DNA of 64,000 nucleotides from Tranzscheliella williamsii (GCA_023212725.1 JALBYF010000047.1:85578-149577); one strand, 5' to 3'. Shown: positions 28,413 to 38,264, counted from the first letter of the stretch. The notes: generated by a model from the letters alone, not told the origin. Numbers and translations are program-made.

Positions 28413-29547
28413 ATGCCGCGTTCCGAAGCGGTGCGCCACCTGGCGCTGTGCGACAAGTCGTCTGCTGCGCCGCCGCTCCGAATCTGCTTCTTGCCGGCGG
28501 AGTCGTCGCGGGCGTGCTTCGATGTGAGCGAGCTGGTAGCGGCGGTGTCGCGGCAGGTGTCACTGTTTGCGTCGGCAGTGGTGGTGCAGGCGGAGGCGGA
28601 CGGGGAGACGGATGCTGTGTTTTGGCTGCCTGGGCCTGGGGCGGGGAATGTGGCGGGGGAGCTGGCGGCCGTGCTGGCGCAGGCACCACGGGCCTACTTC
28701 GTGCAGCTGCCGATGACGGGCGTGGAGGAGTACATGGCGCTGATCAGGGAGAGCGGCGGGCGGATCCGGTGGAGCTGTGCCAAGGTATGTAGCGGTGTGG
28801 GGTGGCGGTGGGATGCAAGCTGACGCCGGTGCCTTCGGTGGGCAGGGGTGCTATGCGGGCCAGGTCGCCGAGCACGCGCTGGCGATGGCCCTCTGCCTGC
28901 TGCGCGGGCTCTCGATGGCCGTGCCGCCGGCCGCCGACCGCGTCCGCTCGCTCGCCCACAGCTCGGTCCTCATCGTCGGCCCAGGCGCCATCGGCTCCGC
29001 TTTCCAGCAGCTCCTAGCCCCCTTCCACTGCACCATCCGCACAGCATCGTCAACGTCGACCAGAGCCGAACTCGCCACGGCACTGCACACCGCAGACATC
29101 GTCCTCCTCTCCTGCCCGCTCACCGACCGCACCCACGCCCTCTTCGCAGCAGACACCCTCACCCACATGCAGCAACACAGCATCCTGATCAACATCGCCC
29201 GCGCCGGCATCGTGGTCACCGAAGACCTGCTCGCCGCGCTCGAGCACGGCGCCCTCGCCGCCGCCGCCCTCGACGTTGTCGCCCTAGCACCACTGCAAAC
29301 CCCGCAGCCGGAATCCACTGCCAAAACCAGCATGCCGGCGCCGGATCTGCGCGCCAGAATCCATGCCCTCGAACAGCAGGGAAAGTTGTTGATTACACCC
29401 CACTCCGCCCTCCCCACCGCAGCGATCAAGGAGCTCCTGGCACAGAGGATCGTGGACAACGTCAGCCGTTTACTCGCATCCCGCGGCGGTGCGGACAGGC
29501 TACACCAGAGCTTCCTGGGCATGGTCGATCCACACAAGGGCTACTGA
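28413..29547 (+). CDS. D-isomer 2-hydroxyacid dehydrogenase-like protein, two exons
   Basis: 357 residues from exons 28413-28784 and 28846-29547. The 61-bp intron (GTATGT, branch CTGAC, GGGCAG) is phase 0 and removal joins SCAK to GCYAGQVAEHALAM. The second exon has the NAD-binding motif VLIVGPGAIGS (residues 169-174 are GPGAIG), the catalytic-type Arg243 in NIARAG and His310 in ITPHSA. These are the order and spacing of the D-2-hydroxyacid dehydrogenase family (NAD-dependent reduction of 2-keto acids). The catalytic Glu expected 29 residues after the Arg is Ala272 (DVVALA in place of DVFE-E), so activity may be altered or lost. The first exon is a divergent substrate domain. The true substrate is unknown. 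Its stop is 139 bp from the stop of the convergent PPR gene. Confidence 0.85.
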
Positions 29548-29686
29548 GCCTTCTTGTCTCTCATTTCATCAATATACAACGACTGACTGCAACAGTGTTG
29601 GGCCTACTGTGCTGCTCCGAAGCGGGCGATAGATCACTGTTGCATGCGGCTAGCCTATCGAAGGGGTGTTGGTGAGTGGCAGAGCC

Positions 29687-32600
29687 CTATGAGCGCAGTG
29701 GAGAGACGTCGTTGGAGGTAAAGAAGGAAGCAAGTCGTGTGGTGCAGGCGGACGACATCAAACGTGTCTTTCCTGTTGAGGGCGGCGCCGAGTCGCGTGA
29801 CGACAAAGGCTCCTCGGAAGCCAGCTTCGTCGACTGTGGACGTCGGGTGATCTGGCCTACTGACTTGATGCGTGCGTTGCGAAAGGCCGAGAAGGAGATA
29901 GATGCTTTGCTGTGCTGCGAAGAGACATTGTCGTTGGTCAGAAGGAGGCGGTTGGCGCCAGCCTGCGGATCCAATCGGGACCTGGCTATGCCGGCATGCA
30001 GAAGAAGCCACTGAAAGCCAACGGGTACGGGCAAGCTAAGCGCTTGCATGTCGAGCAAGAGGAGGAGCAAGAATGCGTCCGGCCGCGTTGCCGTCCACCT
30101 TCCGCGAGAGTTCCATGCCATCCGAGACACGAGCATCCTGAGCATCTCGTCAGTGGTCCGAGGCGGTGATGGCATTCGAGTGGCCATAGGGTCTGTCCCA
30201 CAAACAGAATTAGAGTTATCCGAGTCCTCCGATCTACGGCATGCAATGGCCTGGACGGAGGATTGCGCATCAGTCGACGATCCATGGCATGACAGACGAC
30301 CCTCCATGTCCAAGCGTCCCGTCGCTTTTTGTAAAGCTTCTTGAAAGCCTCGACGTATCTGCTTCACCGTGAAGGATCTGGGTCGCCGCTTTTTGCTGCG
30401 TGGCCTCATATTGGGACGACGACCGAAGATGTCAAGCACAGCGTCATAGAAGCGTGTGTCCGGTAGTAAAGCCGTTCTCGCCAATTGTACCTCGGTGCTT
30501 TTGGTGGATGTGCCCTTAGTTGGGTCGATCAACAGCCTGTCGGACCTGTATGTCGACAGGGCGCGCGCCAGGCCCCAGTGGTGCAGCAAGAATTTGTACT
30601 CGCGTTTGGCCACAGCTTTGGCGGCTATGCACCTTAGCCCCTCGCTCCGTGTCTTGAGGTGCGATCGCTGCCTCTTGCTACCGACCAACCGGGCGGCCGA
30701 AACAACCCCGGCAGCTGCCAAATTCCATCCCTTGGCAACGGCCGTCGTGGATGAACGGGCTGATGGCCTGCGCAGTCCGGTGCGAGGCGATCGAAACGGC
30801 ACAGGGCGTACCCGGGACGCAGCCCGAGTAGGGGTCCGGCTTCGGGGCCAGTTGCCGGCCTCTCTGGCCAGCACCTGCATAAGCACGGTAGCCGCTTCCA
30901 CAGGGACCCGCCATGGTGTGCGGGCAACGTCGCTGTGGCGCACCTGCTGCGAGCTTTGCAGACTTGTGCGCTTGAGAAGACGCCAGATCCGCAAGGCAAG
31001 TCCGGTTTTTCCGGCTTTGGCAGCCAAATTCAGCACCGCAGTTAGGACATGAGGCTCGAGAATCGCGTGCCGCCCTGATCGATCCACCCTTGGCCTCAAG
31101 CGTCTATCAAGAACAGCATGGAACGAAAGCTGAAGCTTACGAGAGCGTCGATGCTTGTGGAGGGACGGATAGATACGCATTACCAGCGCCTTGACATCGA
31201 CATGACCAGGATCCTGTCGAGAACGCTGGAGAAAAAGCGCCGAGGAGGTAACGTGCTGGATCAGCGCAACAAGGCGATAGGAGTCCGCCTTTTGGATAGC
31301 TGCATCGATCTGCGCGATCATAAGACTTTGACTGCCCTTTCCAGCTCGAGCTGGTCCTGACCCGCGCTTCTCTACTGGACGCAGGCACCTACCGGTAATG
31401 CCCCGATCGTAATCACGGGCTTCATCTGCATCCTTTAATGTCTGCAGATTTTGTCTTGTCGATCCTTGTGTCTCCACCCTTGAAATGGGAGTGCTACTCT
31501 GATCCACGCTGGCATGATCGACGGTGAGCACGGCGCGCGCCAGAGACTCGTATCGCTTTGTGGTGGCCTGCCGCAATATCGTGTTGAATGTGACGGCATC
31601 GGGTGCAAGCGTAGGTTGACGGATTTGGGTCATGTGTTGGAACACTTCCTTGCAGATGGCGGGCGAACCCAAGGTGGCGAGTGAATAGTGGATAAGCTGG
31701 TTGTAGCTGGTCTGGCTGAGCGGCGGCCTTACTACTGGACTACCGCGTATTACCATGGTTCCGTTGGAATCGTCCGCGGCTCCGCTTGGCAATGTCTGGA
31801 TGTACTCTCGTAGGTAGTATCTCAGGGTAGCCGCTGCAAGTTGCAGGGTTACTTGATCGGCCGAAGACTGTGGAGATAATAGCGCTGACGCTTGTGCTTG
31901 ATCAAGTGCTACCGTCTCCTCGAAGCGACAGGATGCTGATATAATCCAGGCTATCTCGGGCCCGCTTGCAGCCGGTGGGATGGGTAGGCGACCGGCCCTG
32001 ACCAGCCGGCACAAGGCCACTAGGCACTCAGCATATTCGGTCCTCCTGGCACTCAGAGCGCGCTGTACCTTTTCACGGCCGGCTAGCGAGTGCTCGCCGT
32101 TGTTACGCATGAGTGTACGTTCAATTCGTTGGAGGGCGCTTTGCACTTGACGTAGGGCTTGTGAGCTTGGTCGCCCTAGCTCTACAGCAAGAGCCGCTTG
32201 CTGTCGAGCGGGGAAGCGCGTACGGCTAACATCTTTCTTGGCACGCCACCAGGAGAGCACCTCGCTAACGTAGATGTTGACGGCTTCGAGTGTCATATCG
32301 GATTGAATCAGCGCTCGGATTATAGCAGTTTGGCTTGCGCCGGACCTTGGAAGGTATGAAGTGCGCATAGAATAGACAAGCTGAGTCGCTGCGTCATAAT
32401 GTTCCATAGTGGCGAATCCCCTGCCAGGTCTTGAGTCATTCGGAGATTTGAAGAGCGTGAGCTGGGAGACTAAGCTTTGAGCATGTGAAAAGATCTGAGA
32501 GTTAAGCTCTGCTTGAGAGGTAGGCTGGATAGGCTGATGGTCCTTGTTTTCTGGTCTTGTTTGCTGATCATCGTTGTCTTGTGCTCTACCTTTACCTTTT

Positions 32601-33511
32601 CCGCTGCAGGTAGAAGAGCGACCGGGGCAAGGCTGCTGAAAGGAACGTGTGTCTATGCCTATACGGTCGAGCATGTGCTGGAAAAGACGACTGGCAGCGA
32701 TGTGCTTGCCGTGCTGCGACAAGTGCTGCGAGCAAAGGAGAGTTGCTGCTCGCGCAAGTTGCTTAGCATATTGGCTCTCCCGAGATCTGACGCGATGCGA
32801 CAGGTGTAGGATATTACGAGACAGCTTGATAAGTGTGGCAGGGGGCGACGGCGATGCCACATGGACCAGCTTGTGTACTTCTGCAAAGAGTGTGCGCATG
32901 CGGTCAAGGTTGACCGTGACAGCGCTTGAAGGTGTGGAGGCCGGAGTTGCTGAAAAGGATTGAGGCCGGTCACCGTATATTGGCTCTTCTTGGCTGGCGG
33001 CGTCGGTTACGGAAAGAGGTGGGCGATGGAAAGGGGTGAGCGGCGGTTGAGGCGGGTGATAATGATGCCGCAGGAAAGTGAAGTGGGAAGGCTGGTCCTG
33101 GTCAGATTCGGCATCCATTGAAGAAAGCTGATGAGCAGCGTCCGAGTAGTGAGAGTCGAGAAGGGGTGGGAAAGCACGCAGGGCATGTGAGGGAGAAGTG
33201 TGTAGCTTTCTCGGTCGATGTGCCGACGCTTGGTGGTCAGTGCCGGAATGGCATGAAGGGGGATAGAGAAACGACAGCCATCCAGGACGGGACTGTGATG
33301 GCGACGGGGCTGAAGAATAGGGAAGAGGCGCTGCAGGCCATGATGACGATTTTCGACGTAAGGGAGGGCATGATGGTGGGCTGGAAATGTCGGCGGGCAG
33401 CCTTGATGGGCCAGCGATGTTAGCAACCGTTGTCTCGCTGCTCAGACCATACCGGCGATGTTGGTAGAAGCAGGCGTCACCGGCACTGGAAAGGAGGTGC
33501 TTGTGGCGCAT
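29687..33511 (-). CDS. Large pentatricopeptide-repeat-type protein, probably mitochondrial
   Basis: 1274 residues from ATG 33511 (minus), without introns. A PPR-like helix pair is clear at about residues 595-650: TSYNQLIHYSLATLGSPAIC, VFQHMTQIRQPTL, then APDAVTFNTILRQAT. Further helical stretches before and after (for example LTAVLNLAAKAGKTGLALRIW) fit additional weak PPR units. The N-terminus (MRHKHLLSSAGDACFYQHRR) lacks acidic residues and could start a mitochondrial presequence. PPR proteins bind organellar RNA and control its processing, stability or translation; that is the likely role. No specific orthologue was recognised. Ser, Arg and Gln are abundant throughout. Confidence 0.7.
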   Translation of the reverse strand: MRHKHLLSSAGDACFYQHRRYGLSSETTVANIAGPSRLPADISSPPSCPPLRRKSSSWPAAPLPYSSAPSPSQSRPGWLSFLYPPSCHSGTDHQASAHRPRKLHTSPSHALRAFPPLLDSHYSDAAHQLSSMDAESDQDQPSHFTFLRHHYHPPQPPLTPFHRPPLSVTDAASQEEPIYGDRPQSFSATPASTPSSAVTVNLDRMRTLFAEVHKLVHVASPSPPATLIKLSRNILHLSHRVRSRESQYAKQLARAATLLCSQHLSQHGKHIAASRLFQHMLDRIGIDTRSFQQPCPGRSSTCSGKGKGRAQDNDDQQTRPENKDHQPIQPTSQAELNSQIFSHAQSLVSQLTLFKSPNDSRPGRGFATMEHYDAATQLVYSMRTSYLPRSGASQTAIIRALIQSDMTLEAVNIYVSEVLSWWRAKKDVSRTRFPARQQAALAVELGRPSSQALRQVQSALQRIERTLMRNNGEHSLAGREKVQRALSARRTEYAECLVALCRLVRAGRLPIPPAASGPEIAWIISASCRFEETVALDQAQASALLSPQSSADQVTLQLAAATLRYYLREYIQTLPSGAADDSNGTMVIRGSPVVRPPLSQTSYNQLIHYSLATLGSPAICKEVFQHMTQIRQPTLAPDAVTFNTILRQATTKRYESLARAVLTVDHASVDQSSTPISRVETQGSTRQNLQTLKDADEARDYDRGITGRCLRPVEKRGSGPARAGKGSQSLMIAQIDAAIQKADSYRLVALIQHVTSSALFLQRSRQDPGHVDVKALVMRIYPSLHKHRRSRKLQLSFHAVLDRRLRPRVDRSGRHAILEPHVLTAVLNLAAKAGKTGLALRIWRLLKRTSLQSSQQVRHSDVARTPWRVPVEAATVLMQVLAREAGNWPRSRTPTRAASRVRPVPFRSPRTGLRRPSARSSTTAVAKGWNLAAAGVVSAARLVGSKRQRSHLKTRSEGLRCIAAKAVAKREYKFLLHHWGLARALSTYRSDRLLIDPTKGTSTKSTEVQLARTALLPDTRFYDAVLDIFGRRPNMRPRSKKRRPRSFTVKQIRRGFQEALQKATGRLDMEGRLSCHGSSTDAQSSVQAIACRRSEDSDNSNSVCGTDPMATRMPSPPRTTDEMLRMLVSRMAWNSRGRWTATRPDAFLLLLLLDMQALSLPVPVGFQWLLLHAGIARSRLDPQAGANRLLLTNDNVSSQHSKASISFSAFRNARIKSVGQITRRPQSTKLASEEPLSSRDSAPPSTGKTRLMSSACTTRLASFFTSNDVSPLRS

Positions 33512-34140
33512 GAAGGTACCATCGCCTGACGAGGGACCGCACCTCGATCTCCTCTGGAATGGTCGGCAAGCCCCACTAGATCACGCGCTCCATCGGTTGT
33601 GACGGCTCTTGGCTCTTAGCTCTACGTCTGGAACTTGGCTCTTAGCTCTACGTCTGGAAGGTGGACGCAAGGCGGGGTATGGACATGGAAATCGAGTGAG
33701 CTGGCGATGATAGTCGGCGCCACGCAGCTGTTACAATACTAGTGCTGTTTGTAGGAAGAAGGCCAAGAATGATTCCAAGTACAAAAGTCCGCACCAGCAC
33801 ACAGTGCTGTGATCGCCTAGACAGAACAGGGCGATAGCTGCCGATATATGCTGCACTGATGGCTGTTACAGCAGATGAGCTGAGCAACTGGCGCAACTGT
33901 CTATGGTGGGATCGTCGATAGGGATGGATTGTCAAGGTGAGGGACGGCTCTTGATGTGATTGGTGATGCGACATGGATTCAGATTCTTCTCGACCGGGCC
34001 CAAGAGTAACAAAAACACGGAAAGGTTCTCCTCTTCTCTTCCATCGGTGTTAGACTGTTCAACCCAGGTGACAAAGGATCATAACCATTTGTCCCTGCTA
34101 AGAGTATATATAGGCAATATTTATAAGTAGAACAAATCTG
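33512..34140. other. Intergenic region between PPR gene and tRNA-Ala
   Basis: 629 bp with the PPR gene promoter. It contains a perfect 26-bp tandem duplication (33608-33659) and an A/T-rich TATA-like segment (34104-34135) directly before the tRNA. No protein gene is seen. Confidence 0.45.
33608..33659 (+). repeat. 26-bp perfect tandem duplication
   Basis: Two identical 26-bp copies (33608-33633 and 33634-33659), each containing CTTGGCTCTTAGCTCTACGT. The core TTGGCTCTTAGC occurs once more near 34509, upstream of NSR1. Confidence 0.9.
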
Positions 34141-34232
34141 GGGGATTTAGCTCAGTTGGTAGAGCATTCGCTTAGCATCTCTTTGATTGTCTAAATTGTG
34201 AAAGGTCGCGTGTTCGACTCATGCAGTCTCCA
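34141..34232 (+). tRNA. tRNA-Ala: tRNA-Ala (AGC) with a 19-nt intron
   Basis: The cloverleaf can be drawn by hand. The acceptor GGGGATT pairs with AGTCTCC (two G-T pairs), followed by discriminator A. The D arm is GCTC-AGTTGGTA-GAGC. The anticodon stem TTCGC pairs with GTGAA (one G-T pair) and the loop TTAGCA-T carries anticodon AGC at 34174-34176. The T arm is GCGTG-TTCGACT-CATGC. The intron 34178-34196 sits between positions 37 and 38, the canonical place. Internal A and B boxes are present and a run of T follows. CCA is not encoded, as expected for a nuclear gene. Confidence 0.92.
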
Positions 34233-34241
34233 CTCTTCAGC

Positions 34242-34251
34242 TTTTTTTTTT
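34242..34251 (+). terminator. RNA polymerase III terminator (T10)
   Basis: Ten consecutive T on the coding strand start nine bases after the tRNA-Ala 3' end. Confidence 0.85.
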
Positions 34252-34614
34252 CTGGCTCCGGTTCTGGAGTCATTGCGCGACTCCCGAGCTTCTGAGAAAA
34301 GTTAGTTAGGCTCCAAGAAAAAGTTGTTTGGCGGGCGCGGCTTGATCCACTTTTTCCATTTTTTCATTTTTTGCTCAAGTCAAAATTTGGCAAAACTTCA
34401 GGGAAACTTTTTCAGCTCGTGCAGATAGAAAGTAGTATTGCAGCCTCAGCTGGACCGGTACTCGCTCCAGTGCCCAACGTCCGTTGACCAAAGTACTGAA
34501 GTGTCTACTTGGCTCTTAGCAGAGGCCAACTCGCCCTTCTCTCCCTTCCACACTCATCCATCCAATACTCCCTTTCTCCAGTCCGTTCCATCCATCCACA
34601 CCGCACAAGCCAAT
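34252..34614. other. NSR1 promoter and 5' UTR region
   Basis: 363 bp between the tRNA terminator and the NSR1 ATG. It holds an A/T-rich tract (34330-34400) and a pyrimidine-rich leader. No gene is seen. Confidence 0.45.
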
Positions 34615-35997
34615 ATGGGAAAGAAGGATAAGTCTACCAAGGTCGCCAAGGTCGAGGCCGTTGCCCCGGTCGTCGACGCCAAGAAGGAGAAGAAGGAGAA
34701 GAAGGCCAGCAAGGCTGTCGAGGAACCCAAGGTCGAAGAACCCAAGCCCAAGTCCAACGGCGTCAGCAAGAAGCAGAAGAAGGACAAGAAGAAAGAGCCC
34801 ACCCCCGAGCCATCATCTGAGTCCGAGTCCGAGTCCGACTCTGACTCTGACGCCGAGTCGGTGTCCGAGCCTGAGACCAAGGCTGTGTCGGGCTCGGATG
34901 ACTCTGACTCGGACTCTGACTCTAGCGACGACTCGAGCGATGACGAATCGGAGAAGCCGGCAGCCAAGACCAACGGTGCTGCTGCTGCCGCCGCCGTCGC
35001 TGCCAAGGAGAGCACTTCGGATTCCGACTCCTCCGACTCTTCCTCTGACTCATCGGACGACGAGGAAGAGGTATCCACCTCCACCGAGACCGATTCCAAG
35101 AAGCGAAAGGCCGAGGAGGACGCACCGGTAACCAAGAAGGCCAAGACGGAAGAGCCCGCCGCAGCTGAGCTCGCCGAGGGCGAGACCAACCAGATCTGGG
35201 TCGGCCAGCTCAGCTGGAACGTTGACAATGACTGGCTCAAGACCGAGATGGAGGCCTTTGGCGAGGTCACCAGTGCCCGTGTCCAGCTGGACCGAACCTC
35301 GGGCAAGAGCCGAGGGTTTGGCTATGTCGACTTTGCCACCGCTGCCGCTGCTAAGAAAGCCTTCGAAGAGGGCCAAGGCAAGGAGGTGGATGGTCGACCC
35401 ATCCGAATTGACCTCTCTACACCCAAGGGCGATGTTCAGGAGAACCGGGCCAAGAAATTCAACGACCAGCAGTCGGCTCCTTCGAGCACTCTGTTTATCG
35501 GCAACCTCTCTTTCGATATTACCGAGGACGATGTCTGGAACGCCTTTTCCGAGCACGGTGAAGTGTCTGGTGTCCGACTTCCCAAGGACCCTGACTCTGG
35601 CCGACCCAAGGGCTTCGGCTACGTTGAGTTTGCCGCTCAAGAAAATGCCCAAGCTGCTCTGGATGCCATGAGCGGTCAGGAGCTTGCTGGTCGTGCTCTG
35701 CGACTGGACTTTTCTGCCCCGCGTGAGAACCGAGACGGCGCTTCGCCGCGTGGTGGCGGTCGCGGCGGCGGTCGAGGCGGTTCGCGAGGTGGCTTTGGCG
35801 GACGCGATGGCGGACGTGATGGCGGACGAGGTGGCGGACGTGGCGGTGGACGCGGCGGACGTGGTGGCGGAGACGGCTCCTTCCGAGGTACTCCCCGCGG
35901 TGGCGGATGGGGCCAGCGCGGCGGCGGTCGAGGTGGCAGCGCCCGCTACGGCTCTGCTGCTGAGCCCGCGGGCAAGAAGATGACGTTTGACGACTAA
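34615..35997 (+). CDS. NSR1: Nucleolin-like protein Nsr1/Gar2
   Basis: 460 residues from ATG 34615. It has the three-part nucleolin layout. The N-terminal 190 residues alternate Lys-rich segments with Ser/Asp/Glu tracts (SESESESDSDSDAES type). Two RRMs follow: RRM1 has IWVGQLSWNVD and SRGFGYVDFA, RRM2 has LFIGNLSFDITED and KGFGYVEFA. The C-terminus is an RGG/GRGG domain ending KKMTFDD. Nsr1 and Gar2 act in the nucleolus in 18S pre-rRNA processing and 40S assembly. Gene structure is a single exon and many Arg codons are CGA/CGT. The acidic tract offers multiple casein kinase 2 sites. Confidence 0.93.
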   Translation: MGKKDKSTKVAKVEAVAPVVDAKKEKKEKKASKAVEEPKVEEPKPKSNGVSKKQKKDKKKEPTPEPSSESESESDSDSDAESVSEPETKAVSGSDDSDSDSDSSDDSSDDESEKPAAKTNGAAAAAAVAAKESTSDSDSSDSSSDSSDDEEEVSTSTETDSKKRKAEEDAPVTKKAKTEEPAAAELAEGETNQIWVGQLSWNVDNDWLKTEMEAFGEVTSARVQLDRTSGKSRGFGYVDFATAAAAKKAFEEGQGKEVDGRPIRIDLSTPKGDVQENRAKKFNDQQSAPSSTLFIGNLSFDITEDDVWNAFSEHGEVSGVRLPKDPDSGRPKGFGYVEFAAQENAQAALDAMSGQELAGRALRLDFSAPRENRDGASPRGGGRGGGRGGSRGGFGGRDGGRDGGRGGGRGGGRGGRGGGDGSFRGTPRGGGWGQRGGGRGGSARYGSAAEPAGKKMTFDD

Positions 35998-36794
35998 TTG
36001 TCCATGATTCGCACCGTACCAGCTTGGTTGCTTATCTTTCTTGGTTCGCTTGTCCGTCCTGTCTCTGTCTTGCGTTTCTTTCTGCAATGTCGTAATCGCT
36101 CTCCCTCTCGTTCATGCAATGTTCTGGCTAGGATACCACCCTTGGTCATGTCTGCTTGGCAGCCTCTGGCCGGTGGCGACCGACATGCATACCAGCGTCA
36201 AAACACGCACCCTCCAAAAGCGCCTTCCTGTTTCTCTACTGGCGCCTACTATTGGCGCTGTCAGCAGAAGCAAGAGCCACCGTATCATTTGTATATTTGC
36301 CACATCCCTCTTGTAAATGCAGGTCTCCATGTGTAACAGACATGCTGTCTGACGCCGCTGACGGGTCGCACCCAGCTGCTCTATCTTTGCGCAATAGATC
36401 AGAAGGTACGCTCGCCTACGCAGCCACCCACAACGTTTGTCCCTTTCTTCGTGTGCGTCGAGCCACAAGCCTGATACAGTCACACATACAATGAGGTGAG
36501 TAGGGGCTGAGCAGGGTGTGGTCTGCGATTCAACAGCGCGTACCTCAACGGCTACCGGTTCCGTGTTTGTTAAAGCGTGCGGCTTTGTGTCGTTTGTCAG
36601 CGCAGTATGACTGTGGACATGGGCCTCGGCCGCCGTGCATTGCTCCTTTGTGCTCCTCCCTGACCGAAGCTACCCAAGAGCGGGTATATATGTATCTGTT
36701 ACGCAGATCTGCCACTCTGACGAGCCGGTCTGTCCACGCTTACGCAGGAGGTGTATCGAGCCTGCCGAGCCTGAGCGCCCGTACGCGCGCCGCC
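35998..36794. other. Intergenic region NSR1 / NPY1
   Basis: About 800 bp holding the NSR1 3' UTR and the NPY1 promoter and leader. The frame of NPY1 is open through its last 280 bases, with an in-frame ATG at 36690 that may be used (see the NPY1 entry). No other gene is seen. Confidence 0.4.
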
Positions 36795-38264
36795 ATGTCG
36801 TCTCCCACGCCTGCCGCCGGCGGGCCGTTGGCGTCGTTCACGACGGTCAACTTCTATGCGGGCAGCAAGCTGAACCGTCTGTCGTGGCTGCGCACGTCGT
36901 CGCAGTTTCTCAACGCGGCGATTGCGTCGCCGACGACGCGGTTCGTGCTGCTGAAGCACAACCATCCGCTTTGCCACGCTGCGGGCGAGGAGCAGGGGCG
37001 GCTCGCGACGCTCTCGTGGGACGACGTGAAGGAGGAGGTCGGGTCGGCGGTGAGGGCGTCGGGTGGCGTCGAGGCGGATGCGGGAAAGGTGCTTGTTTTT
37101 GGTGCCGAGGCGTATGGGCTGGAGAAGGGGGGTGTGGATGGAGGCAAGGAGTTTGCGCGGGTGACGGATGGGATTGGGCCGCATGGACTGGCGCTGGTCT
37201 TTCTGGGGATTGACGAGAGTGGGCTTGCCGCGACTTCGCTGCCGGGGCAGATGGCGACGGATGCAAGCAAGGCGACCGAGGCGGGCAACGCGGCGGAGGC
37301 GCCGGCGGGGGTGGCGTACTTTGCGCTCTCGCTGACACACAAGCCGGTGTGGGAGGCGGGCGCGGGCGCGATGCGCGCACTGCTCGAGCGACTCGAGGCG
37401 ACGGGCAGGTACGAGTTTGTCGACCTGCGCGCATCCGCCACCGCCGCCGTGTGGCCGCGCACCGACGCCGCCATGGTCGCCCAGGCGAAAAGCCTGATCG
37501 ACTGGAACGAGCGCCACCACTACTGCCCCGCCTGCGCGCGCGCACAATACTCGCTCTGGGCAGGCTACAAACGCGGCTGCTCCTCCTCCCTCGCCACCAC
37601 CCTCCGCCCCTCCCACTTCGCGCACCCCTTCGTCGACACCCCCGCCCAAGCCACCACCCCGGAATGCCCTTCGACCAAAACGCTCAGCAACTTCCACTAC
37701 CCGCGCACCGACCCCGTGATCATCATGGCCGTCCTTTCGCCCGACGGCGAAAGCGTCCTGCTCGGCCGACAGAGCAAATGGCCCAAGCGGTTCTACTCGT
37801 GCCTCGCCGGCTTTTGCGAACCGGGCGAAAGCTTCGAGGAGGCCGTCCGGCGCGAGGTCCTCGAGGAGGCCGGCATCCGCGTTGGCCAGGTCATCTACCA
37901 CTCGTCGCAGCCGTGGCCCTACCCGACCAACCTGATGGCGGGCTTCTACGGGATCGCCGCCGATGCTGACCCGGGCGCGATCCGGCTGGATCTGGACAAC
38001 GAGTTGGAGGACGCGCGCTGGTACTCGCGCGACGAGATCCTCGACGTCCTCCACGCCACCGATGCCTCGCACTTGACCAGGGCCGAACTCGCCCGCATGG
38101 AAAGCGACCCCCAAGCGCCCGCCGACACATCCGCGCCCGACGCCAAGACCAGCATCCGCCTCCCCCCCGAAACCGCCATCGCCAGAGTCCTCATCTCCGC
38201 CTGGGCCACCCGCCAGGCCATCTTGCCCACCCACATCGAAGGCTTCCACAAGACCCGCATGTAG
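36795..38264 (+). CDS. NPY1: NADH pyrophosphatase (Nudix), Npy1-like
   Basis: 489 residues from ATG 36795, chosen for its strong context (GCCGCCATGT). An in-frame ATG at 36690 in poor context would add 35 residues rich in R and S with no acidic residue, like a mitochondrial presequence. Npy1 cleaves NADH to NMNH and AMP, usually in peroxisomes. Visible features: N-terminal NUDIX-like region (FYAGSKLNRLSWLR), zinc-ribbon Cys (YCPACAR with further Cys in RGCSS and PECPS), Nudix box GFCEPGESFEEAVRREVLEE-AGI at about 339-361, and the NADH-pyrophosphatase tag SQPWPYPTNLM about ten residues later. The C-terminus is KTRM; TRM is close to, but not exactly, a PTS1. It converges on EMG1 with 135 bp between the stops. 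Confidence 0.9.
   Translation: MSSPTPAAGGPLASFTTVNFYAGSKLNRLSWLRTSSQFLNAAIASPTTRFVLLKHNHPLCHAAGEEQGRLATLSWDDVKEEVGSAVRASGGVEADAGKVLVFGAEAYGLEKGGVDGGKEFARVTDGIGPHGLALVFLGIDESGLAATSLPGQMATDASKATEAGNAAEAPAGVAYFALSLTHKPVWEAGAGAMRALLERLEATGRYEFVDLRASATAAVWPRTDAAMVAQAKSLIDWNERHHYCPACARAQYSLWAGYKRGCSSSLATTLRPSHFAHPFVDTPAQATTPECPSTKTLSNFHYPRTDPVIIMAVLSPDGESVLLGRQSKWPKRFYSCLAGFCEPGESFEEAVRREVLEEAGIRVGQVIYHSSQPWPYPTNLMAGFYGIAADADPGAIRLDLDNELEDARWYSRDEILDVLHATDASHLTRAELARMESDPQAPADTSAPDAKTSIRLPPETAIARVLISAWATRQAILPTHIEGFHKTRM

Noticed and set aside
36491..36740. ATGAG/GTGAGT as a tiny first exon of NPY1 spliced to the acceptor near 36748
   Set aside because: The joined frame does not match the NPY1 frame, and other acceptors give early stops.
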